Shown here: positions 36,486 through 48,638 of the stretch, one piece after another
Layout: each line of letters starts with the position of its first letter
Position numbering within the stretch: the first letter of the stretch is position 1
Source of the DNA: Agapanthus africanus
Taxonomy: Eukaryota > Streptophyta > Magnoliopsida > Asparagales > Amaryllidaceae
Length of the DNA stretch: 64,000 nucleotides
Direction: 5' to 3'
NCBI GenBank assembly: GCA_030015575.1
Contig: JASDDO010000026.1
Coordinates: 449,043,096 to 449,107,095 of the forward strand
Notes under the pieces: model-generated
Seen by the model: the letters and a program-made list of their open reading frames with translations, nothing else
What the model was told of the DNA's origin: nothing
Database searches by the model: none
Translations under genes and position numbers: made by a program

Positions 36486-38683
36486 TGTAGGGTTCCTAGG
36501 CACTCTCAAGAGGTCTCACAAGGCATCAACCATGCCAATTTCAAATTTTACAAGTGCCGAGAAACCCTAATACGGATCGTTAACTAGAATTTTAGGCGAA
36601 CCAAGCAACTAGTTAACAACTTAACTATAAGAACGGAAATACAACCTTTGTAGATCCGGTTCTCCACCTCCATAGCTCCGCGATGATGTCCCTCTACTGT
36701 CCAAATCGGATCCCGGACTCTGGCATCGGCTTCATCGGAAAAATGGTCGGGCTTGGTCGTCGGCTTCGATGCCGAAGATGATCTACGTCGAGGCATCATA
36801 AGATCAAGCTCCCACTTTACCAAGTCATGAAACTTGTGAAGAGAACACCCTATACTACTTGGCAAGAGGTAGAGGATGAAGAAATAGGAGGTGGGTTCAC
36901 TTTAGAATTGGATTTCTCACTCATTTTCACAAGTTGCCATTGTTGATAGCAAGCTTTTTCTTGAAGTGAAGAAGAAGAAGAAGAAGCAAGAATATGATAA
37001 GTGTTAATCAAAAAAGAAAAGAAAATCAATACTTATCATATTCAAACCATGATTAGGTGTAGAGAATAAACTTGGGTTAAGTGGAATGGTTAGGTTAAAG
37101 GAAAGAAACAAAATGGTCAACGTTTCAAACCTTCATGAACTTTCAATATAAAACAAAACTAGCAACCATTTTATTTCTTGCCAAAATGAAATAAATAAAT
37201 GAATAAATAAATAAAAACCTTAACCATTTACATAACCAAGGTTTAAACCAAAACTACACCCAAGTGAGCATGTATCATCAAACATGATACAAACAAGTGC
37301 ACAAAAGTATATCACATATACAAGTTGTGTACATCAAGTGAGAAAATCCTTTTAAAGTGAACCAATACTAGTTAATGCAAAGTAATATATCAAATATATA
37401 ATTATGCATTAAATCATCAAATCAACACTTGATTTAACGATCCGGTCATATCTCATATGACCGACAAATATCCAATGTATCGATTTATCGAATCAATCCT
37501 TGATTCGATAACTAGGTTATATCGCATACAACCATTCGACACATTCATCGCAAGAATGAAATACGGTATCACATACACGCATTATTCTCGGTCCCGCACA
37601 TATCTCATATGCGCTCCTATTTCGTTTCGCTTGAGCCAGGAAACCTCTGTATAGGACTCTAAAGACTCGTCAATATGCCGGCAGCAGGTGATGATCATAT
37701 CAATCACCCACAAGCCACAAGTGGTCTGCTAAACGTAACGGCCACCCGGGTATTGAGCGATCAGAAGATCGACGAGCAAGCCCGCTCACACTACTGTGAA
37801 TCCAACCAGTAACACTTACCGTACAGTCCGGTCTCGTCGTCTGATATGTCGCATATCTTGCCTAGGGGTGGTAAACGTCAGACCCCAATAGCTCGATAAG
37901 TCGTGTCGATATAAGGTCTATAACAGTTCGAGAAACTACTGATAACACTTACCAGTAAATCTCAGCAACCCTGGCCAGGGATATCCGGTTATAGCCAATC
38001 GAACACAGCGCAACATGAACTCCCTATACCGGGAGAGACGAATCCCCTCCTATCGCTCATTGCCTCCATGTGACTCGGGACTGTACCCAAAAACCACCGT
38101 TTTGCACGCCCTCTTGTACGTGGTAAGGTGGAAATCAAAGCACAGTGGGAACCACACAAGACTCTATGACGATCTCGGGTCAACAGACTACTCTGTACCA
38201 GTGTCACCAGAGAACTGCCATCTGACGTAAGGTATAATACCATCTGGGAGTTCTCGGCGAGTCCGTCCAGTGTACCCAGTCTTCACTGAGCAACCGTATA
38301 TCATCTCTGATGTCAAACACCAATTGATATGGGATCATCCATCGCCCATCTGTATGGGTCGAGAAGGTATACGCTAGTCTACTCTGGTATATCGATGCCC
38401 CGTCTCGAAACACCCACGACTAGGGACCTTGAAGGATGTACTTATGGACTACCATGTCCCCACTAGTATGATCTGCATCATAGTCCAGATAGTCAAGTAC
38501 ACATCCTAAGGGCTTTACCAACATGTAACAGAGAGACAATCAGTGTACACGTTAAGGTAAAGAATAACCAGACAGCATACTATCATGTCGAGCAAGAAAG
38601 TCCTCCCTATATATGTCCAAGCATCCACTACAATATACATCCTATGTATAGTAATGGCCTCTAGGGCATACATACAACTAACA
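36486..38683 (-). repeat. C 5' LTR
   Basis: 2,198 bp, end-to-end partner of 28324-30518. Solo LTR S is an older copy of the same LTR in the opposite orientation. Confidence 0.94.
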
Positions 38684-38688
38684 GGACA

Positions 38689-40667
38689 TATATATATGTT
38701 GGATGACTTTCTTGCTCGACATGATAGTATGTTATCTGCTTTTACTTTATGTTGACATGTTTACTTGATACTGTTCATTGCATACATGTTGATAAAGCCC
38801 TCAGGAAATCTGTTTGACTTCTATTGCTATGATGGAGATCATATTAGTGGGGCATGTGCTGTCTATAATCATATCCTTAAAATGTTCCTAGTCGAGGGTA
38901 TATCGAGACAGGGCATAGATATCCTTGAGTAGACTAGCGTATACGTTTTCTTGACCCTTATGATAGGCGATGGATGATCCCATATCCATTGGTGTTGTGA
39001 CATCGAAGATTGTATACGGGTGCTCGGTGGAGACTGGGTACACTGAATGGATTCACCCAGAACTCCTATATGGTATTATATCTATCGTCGGATAGCAGTT
39101 CTCAGGTGACACTGGTATAGGTTAGTCCGTAGACCCGAGATCGTTATAAAGTCTTATGTGTTCTCCCACTGTACTTTGATTTCCACCCTACCACAGCTCT
39201 ATTGAGCCGTGCAAACAAGTGGATTTTGGGTATAGTCCCGAGACACATGGAGACAGTGAGCGATAGGAGGGGTTTCGTCTCTCCCGGTATTGGGAGTTGA
39301 TGTTGTGCTATGTGCGATTGGATTTGACTTGAAGTCCCTGGCCAGGGCTGATGAGATTTACTAATAAGTGTTATCAGCAGTTTCTCGACCGGTCATAGTC
39401 CATATCGACATGACTTATTGAGTTATTAGGGCTCGACGATTACATCCCTAGACTTAATATGCAACATATCAGACGAAGAGACCGGACTGTACGGTATGTG
39501 TTGCCGATGGCTTGACGGGAGTTTTGACGGGTTCGCTTGTTTTTCTTCTGATCGCTCAATACCCGGGTGGCCGTTACGTTTAGCTGACCGCTAGCGGCTT
39601 GTGGGTGTTTAATATGATCATCACCTACTGCCGGCGTATTGACGAGCCCTAGAGTCCCACACAGGATTTTCTTAGCTCAGGCGAAACAATGTGGTGCGCA
39701 TCTGAGATATGCGAGGGAGCTTGATTAAATGCGAGTATGTGATACCGTATTTTAATCGGGTGTTTACTATTGGTCGGGTCGTATTTGATGTGACCGATTT
39801 AATAAATCAAGTGTTGATTTAATAATGACTTTTAGCTCACATTTAATTAAACCATTTCTATTGGGTGTATGGATGGATGTATGCATATATGTTTATACAT
39901 ACACATGATGATGTGAATGCACATATACATGCATACACATGTATCATGGTTGTTGATACATAGGAGATGGCAATATAAGACTCACATGGTTGCTTTATAT
40001 GTGTATTTTTTTTAAGTTAAAAAGAAAAAGGAAATGATAATTGTGACTCATAGTTTCCACACAGTTCTCATTGACCAATGACTTTAACCCAAGTTACATT
40101 TCATTTGTTTTCTTTAACTCACTACAAAAATATCTAGATATTTAGTTAACCATGGTTATATGTGAGAGTGTCTCACATATATATTTATCCTTTTTCATTT
40201 CATTAAATAGTCTTTATCATAATATTCAAAAAGCTTTGCCATCTTTATCTTCCTCCTTCTTCAAGCTCTCTTGAGTTTTAAAAAGAGTGAGGAAATTAAA
40301 AAGATAGGGTTTTTAAGAGAGTATATAAACCACAGAACCATTCTACAGAACCCTATACCTTTAGTGTAGATTGTTTGCTCCACATCATCTTGATTTTGTG
40401 AAGCAAAGAGCTTGACCTAAGAATCTCCTGGTAGATCATCGTATACGACGAAGGACCTCAAGCGTAGTTGATCCAAGCTTCGAGGAAAGCCATAGGAGTC
40501 CAAAAGAGTGAAGGAGTTGGCTACAAAGGTTGTATTCCCTTTTCCTTTATCTTAGACTTCCTATATTGTTGTTATTACCCTAAACTCTAGTTACGATTCG
40601 TAGTTCGTTTGTAATAGCCCTTTAAAATTTAAAAGTTCACTACTAGAGGCGCTACTACGCACCAACA
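38689..40667 (+). repeat. B 5' LTR, remainder
   Basis: Matches 46500-48462 and ends CACCAACA before the primer-binding site. With the 55 bp at 28269 it makes 2,034 bp, close to the 2,018 bp of the 3' LTR. It shares long blocks with the C and H LTRs, such as GAGGGTATATCGAGACAGGG, so B, C and H are related subfamilies. Confidence 0.9.
40322..40328 (+). promoter_or_regulatory. TATA box in B 5' LTR
   Basis: TATATAA within GAGTATATAAACCACA, about 340 bp before the LTR end. The same sequence is kept in the 3' LTR at 48118-48124. Its placement before a purine-poor start region fits an LTR promoter. Confidence 0.55.
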
Positions 40668-40679
40668 TGGTATCAGAGC
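40668..40679 (+). other. B primer-binding site, initiator-Met tRNA
   Basis: TGGTATCAGAGC lies immediately after the 5' LTR. Confidence 0.94.
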
Positions 40680-41658
40680 CTGGCTAGAGGTTTAGGGTAA
40701 TCTAGACGACGTTTGAAAACTTAATCGAACATGAAAAATGTGATTTTTATATTCTCACTGGAAATTTTTCAAAAGTTGGTATTTTTGGGATTAAAATATT
40801 CAGAAAATAAAGCAGGGTTTTTTGTGGATCTCCAAGAAAATCGAGCGCCTAACTCGACACAACGACCGTGGAACCGCGGCCAAATAAGAGTATTTGCGGC
40901 GGTACTGCGCCATTGGTGAGGCTTAGACCGTGCGTTCTTCAGTTGATCCGTAGATACTATATGTTCTCTCTGGGAATTTTTAATGCAGGTTCAAGTGTTG
41001 AGATCTATTACAACAATCGGTATGTTGATGTGTTGATTGATATATTTTAATGTCGTCTATGCTTTTCATGTGTTGATGTGATATGATGTATATGATCGAC
41101 ATGATTGAATTGCCGAGGGTTTTATGTGAGACGAGTGTTTCTCTTTTCGTTCTTGTAAAATTCATTGTATATATATTATTCTTTTATTGGGGCACTTCCG
41201 GGTTGAGGATGATGTCTCCACTGATGTATATTTTGCTTTTCCGCATTAGGATAGACCCAAGGAGGGGAGCACGAGTGACCGGATTCCGGGGTTCAGTGGG
41301 AGGCCATCTCGAGGAGTCGAGACCGGGTCTCCGAGCTCCAAAATTGGCGGGGTCACATGCCGCTCTCGTAGGGGTCTAGGGGTGTAGGCTTGGCTATTCA
41401 TCACGACCGTGGAATCCGTATTTTCTATCGTAGGCTAAATATAAAATATGGCGTTCCTAGCATATCCTATATTTTCATATATGTGTTTCTGCTGCTCATT
41501 ATTCTGTGATGTGATTGCTTAATATCTGAGACGAATGCAATATTGTTATATATGTGATATGTGATACTGTTTTTCGTTTCTTTTCTGTGATGGCTTAGGA
41601 ACTTAAATGACGGGAATACATTAATGTGATTAATGTAAAGAAAAAGAAACCTAATGAT

Positions 41659-41768
41659 GTTGTAGAATCGTATTTGAAACCCACTGGGCTCTTTTTATGA
41701 AAAAGCAAGTTTCAAAAGATGCGGAGCTTAAGCCGCTCCTTTCCTAAAAACCATTTAGATTCTACAAC
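41659..41768 (+). repeat. B leader: inverted repeat
   Basis: GTTGTAGAATC (41659-41669) pairs with GATTCTACAAC (41758-41768), with further pairing inside between TTTGAAAC and GTTTCAAA. Position and arms match the larger structures in A and C. Confidence 0.85.
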
Positions 41769-41861
41769 GATATCAAGTTCAAAACGTTAAAAGTTTTTCA
41801 TAAAAACTATCCGCAACCCTCCGTCATTTTAGGAAGAAGAGTACTTAGTATTCGTGCTACG

Positions 41862-42054
41862 TATGTTGATCATAGTCAAGGCGTAGAGTACGGTAGCTAA
41901 GTGATGTCTTCCTACAAAGCAAATGATGCGATGGGTTAAGACAATCATGTGATTATGTTGATAATAGTCAAGGGTCATATGGGTGGGTCTACTTAATCTC
42001 GAAATGATGGGTAGAACTTGACCAGTACTTATGATATGTTGACCATAGCCAAGG
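41862..42054 (+). repeat. B leader: three spaced copies of a motif
   Basis: TATGTTGAYMATAGYCAAGG-type copies lie at 41862-41881, 41954-41973 and 42035-42054. The spacing (92 and 81) nearly equals that in A (94 and 82). All three B copies share the TATG start and ATAG centre that A copies lack. Confidence 0.85.
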
Positions 42055-42490
42055 TCATAAACTCCTAGGGGTAAAAACCATATCGGGAGTTTCAAGAGTT
42101 GAAATTTGCAACGAGATTGCATACCATCTATATGATATTTGGATCCCGATCCAACTGTGAGTAAGAGTTACTCCCAGGAGAGTTTTGCACGTTACAATTA
42201 GCTAATCCAGTAGGTGTCTAGAAAGTTGTCAACGGGGTTTGGCCTCTGGGAAAACGAGATTTATTTTAAATAGGTCCTTGCGAAAGAACGGGGAAGCTCC
42301 CTCAAAGTACCGACAGTGGCCTAGCTGACCGGTTACCGAAACTGTAGAATGTAATTAATCCTGGCTTGTTTTCTTTTAAGGTTTTAATGAAAATTTGATA
42401 AAAGCGGTGGGAGACAACGATTAGATAAGATTATAACAAATCTGATATTTGCAAGAGCATTTCGCTGAGTGTATTCTTTTCTCTCTCATA

Positions 42491-43378
42491 ATGGCAGATA
42501 CCTATGACGGGACTGAAACTTCTGTTAGAGAAAAATAAACTAACTGGACCAAATTATAAAGAATGGCTGAGGAACCTGAACATTGCACTCACATATGATA
42601 AAGTATCATATGTCCTCACTGCCAAAGCCCCACCCGTCCTATGTCCTGAATCTTCTGTTTCGGATAAGGAGATCCAAAAAACATGGGATATTGATTGTAA
42701 CATGGCTAAATGCATCGTGCTTGCTTCTATGGACAGTGTACATTAGAAGAAGCACGAGAAAATGGATATTCAATCCATCTTTCCTCATACAAAAGAGTTG
42801 TATGAAGAGCAATCTCGGACTTTACGCTACGAGGCATCTCGAAAGTTGTTTCACGTGCGGATGCTTCTAGCACGCCAGTAGGTGAACATGTCTTGCAGAT
42901 GATTAGCATTATAGAAGAACTTGAGGACCTAGGTTGGACCATGGACAATGAGCAATATACTGATATTATTCTAAAGTCTCTCCCCTCTGCCTTTGCTCCG
43001 TTCATAGTAAACTATAATATGAACAATTTAGAAAAATCATTGCCTCAACTTCTCAATATGTTAAGAAGTGCAGAGAGCACGCTTAAGATAGCGAAAACTC
43101 CCGCTCTGCTTTATGGGCTATCTTCCTCTTTAGTCCCAATAGCCAAGGCAAAGGGAAAGAAGAAGAAAAATCGCGCCAAGCCGAGAGGTGGAGTTAAAAA
43201 GGCAAAGGGGAAAGACAAGTCTGGGGCCTCGGAAAGTGGAAAAGGAGAATGTTTTTATTGCCACATGTCGGGACATTGGAAACACAATTATGCTTTGTAC
43301 CTTGCAGATCTCAAAAAGAAGAAGCATACTAATGCTTCCACTTCAGGTGTGTTTGTACTGAAAACTGTTTTTCTTTAA
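42491..43378 (+). pseudogene. gag: B gag region
   Basis: The first ATG after the leader is at 42491. The N-terminal part has the copia gag signature NKLTGPNYKEWLRNLNIAL, followed by a helical capsid-like part (LPSAFAPFIVNYNMN) and a Lys-rich stretch. A zinc-knuckle-like motif (CFYCHMSGHWKHN) follows near 43250. Gag would form the particle and bind RNA. The region is broken as it stands. Confidence 0.82.
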
Positions 43379-44530
43379 AATCTACATCTTGGGTATTAGA
43401 TATCGGTTCTGGTTCTCACATCTGCAATTGCGTGTAGGGATTGAGAAACAGTAGTGTTTTGAAGACCGAGGACCACAGTCTACAGGTTGGAAATGGTTCC
43501 AATGTACATGCTGTATCCGTAGGAGAGTTTCATCTGGGGTTGCTTTCAGGATGTATTTTAGTTTTGAACCCTTGTTATTATGAACCTAGTATGCTATGTA
43601 ATATAATATCTGTTTCCTTGTTAGACAATGAAGGATATCGTTTTGTATTGTAGAATAAGTTTATGAATATTAACTTGAATCAACAGTTGATTCGGTTTGG
43701 TTCATTGAATAATGGTATTTAGGTCATAAACCAACACACAGTTTTCAACATATAATATATATATAAAAGAAAGATTTCAGATATAAATGAATCTTTTCTT
43801 TGGCATTGTAGACTTGGTCATATTAATGAAACAGGAGTAAACATGCTACATAAAGATTGATATTTGAATCCTTTTGAATATAATTCTTATGCGACTTGTC
43901 AGTCCTGTATCAAAGGTAAAATAACAAAAACTCTGTTTATTGGACACACAGAGAGAGCTACAGAACTCTTAGCTCTCATACATAGTGATGTATGCGGACC
44001 AATGTCTACACATACGAGAGGCGGTTTTTCATACTTCATTACTTTTACTGATGATTTCTCAAGTGCGGAATTGTGTCTTTGTTGAAGCATAAATCCGAGG
44101 CTTTTGAGAAATTCAAGGAGTATAAATTTGAAGTAGAAAAACAAACTGGCTCGAGCATCAAGAAACTTCGATCAGATCGAGGTGGAGAGTATTAAGCACT
44201 GAGTTTTCAAACTTCTTAAAAGAGAATGGGATTCTCTCTCAGCTCACTCCACCTAACACACCACAGTGCAATAGTGTTTCAGAACGGAGGAATCGTACCC
44301 TATTAGATACGGTATGGTCCATGATGAGTGATGCTGAGTTACCACTTTCCTTTTCAGGACATGCATTAGAGACATCAATTTATCAATTGAACAGGGTTCC
44401 AACCAAGACCGTGTCTGCCACTCCATATGAGATGTGGTGTGGAAAGAGACCATCTCTTAAAAGAGTTAGAATATGGGGTTGTCCGGCTTTTGTCAAAAAG
44501 CAGAATCTAGATAAACTCGAGAAATGATCG
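43379..44530 (+). pseudogene. B protease and integrase region
   Basis: The aspartic protease start is visible as LDIGSGSHICN near 43397-43430. Integrase sequence follows: the pre-integrase H/C region near 43800-43920 (LWHCRLGHI-like and CQSCIKGKITKTLF), core words SDVCGPMSTHTRGGFSYFIT near 43985 and RSDRGGEY near 44173, and PYEMWCGKRPSLKRVRIWGC near 44420. Integrase inserts element DNA into the chromosome. The region is broken as it stands. Confidence 0.82.
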
Positions 44531-44533
44531 ATC

Positions 44534-45857
44534 ATGTGTACTTTTGTAGGATATCCGAAATATTCATATGGATATCTTTTCTACAACAATGAGGAACAAA
44601 AGGTGTTTGTTTCTCAACATGTCACATTTTTAGAAAATGAAATTTTTATAAATAGTACTGATGGCAATGTGGTAGAACTAGAAAAGGTTTTAGAGACACA
44701 AATTACTCATGAAGAATTGGTTGAACCTGATGTTGCAGTAGAACATCAAGAACCTCAACCGCTCCGGAGATCTAGCAGAACTTCTCGCCCACCAGAGAGA
44801 TACTATGGTTTTCTCATTGATGGTGATAGAGAAGATTGCATAATGGATGATGATGACCCTACTAGTTTTCAGCAGGCTATCGAGTGGAGACTCAGTGAAG
44901 TGGCTGGATGCCATGAGATCTGAAATGGAGTCCATGTACACCAACAAAGTATGGACTTTGGACGTTGCACCTCCTGGGATAAAACCCGTAGGGTGCAAAT
45001 GGATCTTTAAGGAAAAGATTGGTTTAGATGGACAGGTAGAGACCTATAAAGCAGGGCTTGTAGCTAAAGGTTTTCGTCAAAGACCAGGACTGGACTATGA
45101 TGAAACTTTCTCTCCAGTAGCAATGCTTAAATCCATTCAGATCCTACTTGCTATTTCTGCTCACTACGACTTTGAAATCTGGCAGATGGACGCTAAAACT
45201 GCATTTCTAAATGGTTATTTAGGAGAGTGCGTTTTTATGGATCAGCCAGAGCGCTTCACAGACAGTGGGAGCAGTGAAAAAGCTTGTAGGTTGCTTAAAT
45301 CCATTTATGGGTTAAAGCAGGCATCACGGAGCTGGAACATCTGTTTTGATGATACAATCAAAGACTTTGATTTTATCAAAAATATAGATGAACCATGCAT
45401 TTATAACAAGATTGTAGGGAGCACTGTCACTTTCCTTGTATTGTACGTAGATGACATTCTCTTGATAGGAAATGATATTCATATGCTACAATCGGTCAAA
45501 TTATTCTTATCACAAAGGTTCTTCATGAAGGACCTGGGTGATGCCTTGTGCATTTTAGGCATAAGGATCTATAGAGATAGATCCAAGAGGGTATTGGGAT
45601 TGTCCCAATCAAAGTACATTGAAACCAACCTAAAAAGGTTTAGTATGGAAGATTCCAAGCATGGTGCTTTTCCCGCTTGCCATGGAATCACACTCTCCAA
45701 GGACTTCTGCCCGAAGACTGATGAAGAGAGAGCACGCATGAGCATTATACCATGCACTTCAGCCGTAGGATCTATAATGTATGTGATGATATATACTCGC
45801 CCTGATGTAGCTTATGCACTAGCTGTAGTAAGCAGGTATCAATCCAACCCAAGGTAG
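44534..45857 (+). pseudogene. B integrase C-terminus and reverse transcriptase region
   Basis: The first part (to about 44900) is the integrase C-terminus and linker, with QPLRRSSRTSRPPERYYGFL. A 336-residue open stretch at 44847-45857 carries copia reverse transcriptase: VWTLDVAPPGIKPVGCKWIF, LVAKGFRQRPGLDYDETFSP, AKTAFLNGYLGECVFMDQPE and the catalytic YVDDILLIG box. It ends in a part preceding RNase H. It is part of a broken pol. Confidence 0.88.
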
Positions 45858-46430
45858 GGGCACTGGATAGCGGTGAAGAACATTCTTAAGTACTTATGAA
45901 GGACTAAAGAATTGTTGTCGGTGAATGTTAATGAGGATCTCCAAATGGAGGCCTTTACCGATTCCAGCTTCCATAGTGATAAGGATGACAGTAAATCTAT
46001 CTCAGGGTTTGTAATTACCCTCAATGGATGGGTGGTATGTTGGAAGAGTTCCAAACAGGATACCGTTGCAGACTCCACGATGGAAGCTGAGTATATTTCT
46101 GCAAATGATGCTGCCAAGGAAGCCGTCTGGATGAAAAAGTTCATTGTGGAACTAGGAGTAGTTCCAATCATTATTAATCCAATACCAGTATATTGTGATA
46201 ATAATGGAGCGATGGCGTTAGCCAAAGAACCCAGATCCCATCAGAAGTCAGAACTCATCCTCAGGCGATATCATTTGATCTGGGAGATAGTAGATCACCA
46301 AGAGATAGAGATTCGAAGAGTAGATACAAAGAATAACACCGCAGATCCACTGACCATGGCCCTTCCACAGCCGCAGCACGAGCGACTTCTTGAGATGCTG
46401 GGTATGAGATACGCCAATAATTGGCCTTAG
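45858..46430 (+). pseudogene. B RNase H region
   Basis: An open stretch of 172 residues at 45912-46430 has TDSSFHSDKDDSKSISGFV, DSTMEAEYISANDAAKEAVW and YCDNNGAMALAKEP, the acidic residues of copia RNase H. It ends YANNWP, four bases before the polypurine tract, as in H. Confidence 0.87.
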
Positions 46431-46433
46431 TGT

Positions 46434-46444
46434 AAGTGGCAGAT
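46434..46444 (+). other. B polypurine tract
   Basis: AAGTGGCAGAT directly before the 3' LTR. It corresponds to AAGTGGGAGAT in C and H. Confidence 0.88.
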
Positions 46445-48462
46445 TGTTGGATATATTATGCCCTAGAGGCCATTATATGTATAGAGGATGCTTGGAAATG
46501 TATATATGTTGGATGACTTTCTTGCTCGATATGATAGTATATTATCTGGTTTTACTTTATCTTGACATGTTTACTAGATACTGTTCATTGCATACATGTT
46601 GACAAAGCCCTCAGGATATCTGTTTGTCTTCCATGGATATGATGGAGATCATACTAGTGGGGCATGTGTGGTCTATAAGCATATCCTTAAAATGTTCCTA
46701 GTCGAGGGTATATCGAGACAGGGCATCGATATTCCAGATTAGACTAGCGTATATGTTTTCTTGACCCATATAATGGGTGATGGATGATACCATATCCATT
46801 GGTGTTGTGACATCGAAGATTGTCTACGGGTGCTTAGTGGAGACTGGGTACGCTGAACGGACTCACCGAGAACTCCTATAAGCTATTATATCTATCGTCG
46901 GATAGCAGTTCTCAGGTGACTGGTACAGGTTAGTCTGTAGAGCCGAGATCGTCATAGAGTCTTGTGTGTTCTCGCACTGCACTTTGATTTCCACACTACC
47001 ACGACTCTACTGAGCCGTGCAAACAGGTGGCTATTGGGTATAGTCCCGAGTCATATGGAGACAGTGAGCGATAGGAGGGGTTTCGTCTCTCCCAGTATTG
47101 GGAGTTGATGTTGTGCTATGTGCGATTAGCTTTGACTTGAAGTCCATGGCCAGGGCCGATAAGATTTACTGATAAGTGTTATCAACAATTTCTCGACCGG
47201 TCATAGTCCATATGGACATGAATTATTGAGTTATTAGGGCTCGACGATTACATCCCTAGACTTAATATGCAACATATTAGACTGTACGATAAGTGTTGTC
47301 GATGGCTCGATGGGAGTTTTGACGGGTTCACATGTTTTTGTTCTGATCGCTCAATACTCGGGTGGCCGTTACGTTTAGCTGACCACTTGCGGCTTATGGG
47401 TGTTTGATATGATCTTCAACTACTGCCGGCGTATTGACGAGTCTTAGAGTCCCACACAGGATTTTCCTAGCTCAGGCGAAACAATGTGGTGCGCATATGA
47501 GATATGCGCGGGAGCTCGATTAAATGCGAGTATATGATACCGTATTTTAATCGGGCGTTTACTATTGGTCAGGTCGTATTTGATGTGACCGATTTATTAA
47601 ATCAAGTGTTTATTTAATATTGACATTTAGCTCACTTTTAATTCAACCTTTTCTTTTGGGTGTATGGATGGATGTATGCATATGTGTTTATACATACACA
47701 TGATGATGTGAATGCACACATACATATATACATACGTATCATGGTTGTTGATACATAAGAGATGGCAATATAAGACTCACATGGTTGCTATATATGTGTA
47801 TTTTTGTTTTAAATTAAAAAGAAAAAGGAAATGATAATTGTGACTCATAGTTTCCACACACTTCTTATTGACCATTGACTTTAACCCAAGTTACATTTCT
47901 TTTGTACTTTAACTCAATACAAAAATATCTAGATATTTCGTTAACCATGGTTATATGTGAGAGTGTCTCACATATATATTTATCCTTTTTCATTTTATTA
48001 AATTGTATTTATCATAATATTCAAAAATCTTTGCCATCTTCATCTTCCTCCTTCTTCAAGCTCTCTTAAGTTTTAAAAAGAGTGAGGAAAATTAAAAAGA
48101 AAGGGTTTTTAAGAGAGTATATAAACCACATAACCATTCTTCACAACCCTAGCCCTTTTGTGTAGAGTGTTTGCTCCACTTCATCTTGATTTTGTGAAGC
48201 AAAGAGCTTGATCTAAGAATCTCCGGGTGGATCATCGTAGACGACGAAGGACCTCAAGCGGAGTTGATCCAAGCTTCGAGCAAATCCATAAGATTCCAAA
48301 AGAGTGAAGGAGTTGGCTACAAAGGTTGTATCCCTTTTCCTTTAGCTTAGACTTCCTATATTGTTGTTATTACCCTAAACTCTAGTTACGATTCGTAGTT
48401 CATTTGTAATAGCCCTGTAAAATTTAAAAGTTCACTACTAGAGGCGCTACTACACAACAACA
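46445..48462 (+). repeat. B 3' LTR
   Basis: 2,018 bp from TGTTGGATATATT to CACAACAACA, followed by the CCTAC target duplication. It is about 93-94% identical to the 5' LTR in the stretch compared. Confidence 0.93.
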
Positions 48463-48638
48463 CCTACTCCATCAACCAAGGTCAACCTATGCGACGAAAG
48501 TTCGGGTCTATTACCCCCTCGACCAAGTCTAAGTTCCGTAAGGTCAAGCCTAGGTTCCGAATATATATAAACGCCCTAGACTCCGCATAGTCAAATATAG
48601 ACTTGAACCAAAGTTAACCTAGCGCTCTGATACCAACT
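48463..48638 (-). other. F leader (right part) with primer-binding site
   Basis: Continues the F interior beyond B. The minus-strand primer site TGGTATCAGAGC is at 48624-48635, three bases inside the 5' LTR. The word CCTACTCCATCAACCAAGG matches the G leader (56218-56236, opposite strand), supporting common ancestry of F and G. Confidence 0.82.

Larger units (their letters stand above)
28324..38683 (-). mobile_element. C: young Angela-family copia copy with decayed interior
   Basis: Minus-strand element inside the B 5' LTR, flanked by GGACA on both sides (28319-28323 and 38684-38688). Its LTRs (28324-30518, 36486-38683) differ by about 2% by eye, roughly 40 differences over 2.2 kb. With a commonly used plant LTR rate near 1.3e-8 per site per year this is under one million years, or somewhat more with slower rates. 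The interior is heavily broken and resembles A rather than B or H. The leader is unusually long (about 3.1 kb against 1.8 kb in B). Young LTRs around an old interior suggest it was mobilised by proteins made elsewhere. Confidence 0.92.
40680..42490 (+). other. B leader
   Basis: About 1.8 kb without a convincing coding frame. It holds a doubled GC-rich block (40866-40910), a conserved leader block (about 41358-41430) also in A (about 4588-4660) and C, an inverted repeat (41659-41768) and the three-copy motif (41862-42054). The conserved non-coding blocks are better preserved between A, B and C than the coding sequence is. Confidence 0.8.
28269..48462 (+). mobile_element. B: Angela-like Ty1/copia element hosting C
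   Basis: Flanked by the 5-bp duplication CCTAC (28264-28268 and 48463-48467) in F leader sequence. Without C it is about 9.8 kb: 5' LTR (28269-28323 plus 38689-40667), initiator-Met primer site, leader, gag, protease, integrase, reverse transcriptase, RNase H, polypurine tract and 3' LTR. The domain order (integrase before reverse transcriptase) is that of copia. The YVDDILLIG and DSTMEAEYI motifs and 2-kb LTRs suggest the Angela/Tork group. Coding is broken in roughly half a dozen places. LTR divergence is about 6-7% where compared, so it is older than C, as the nesting requires. Confidence 0.9.
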
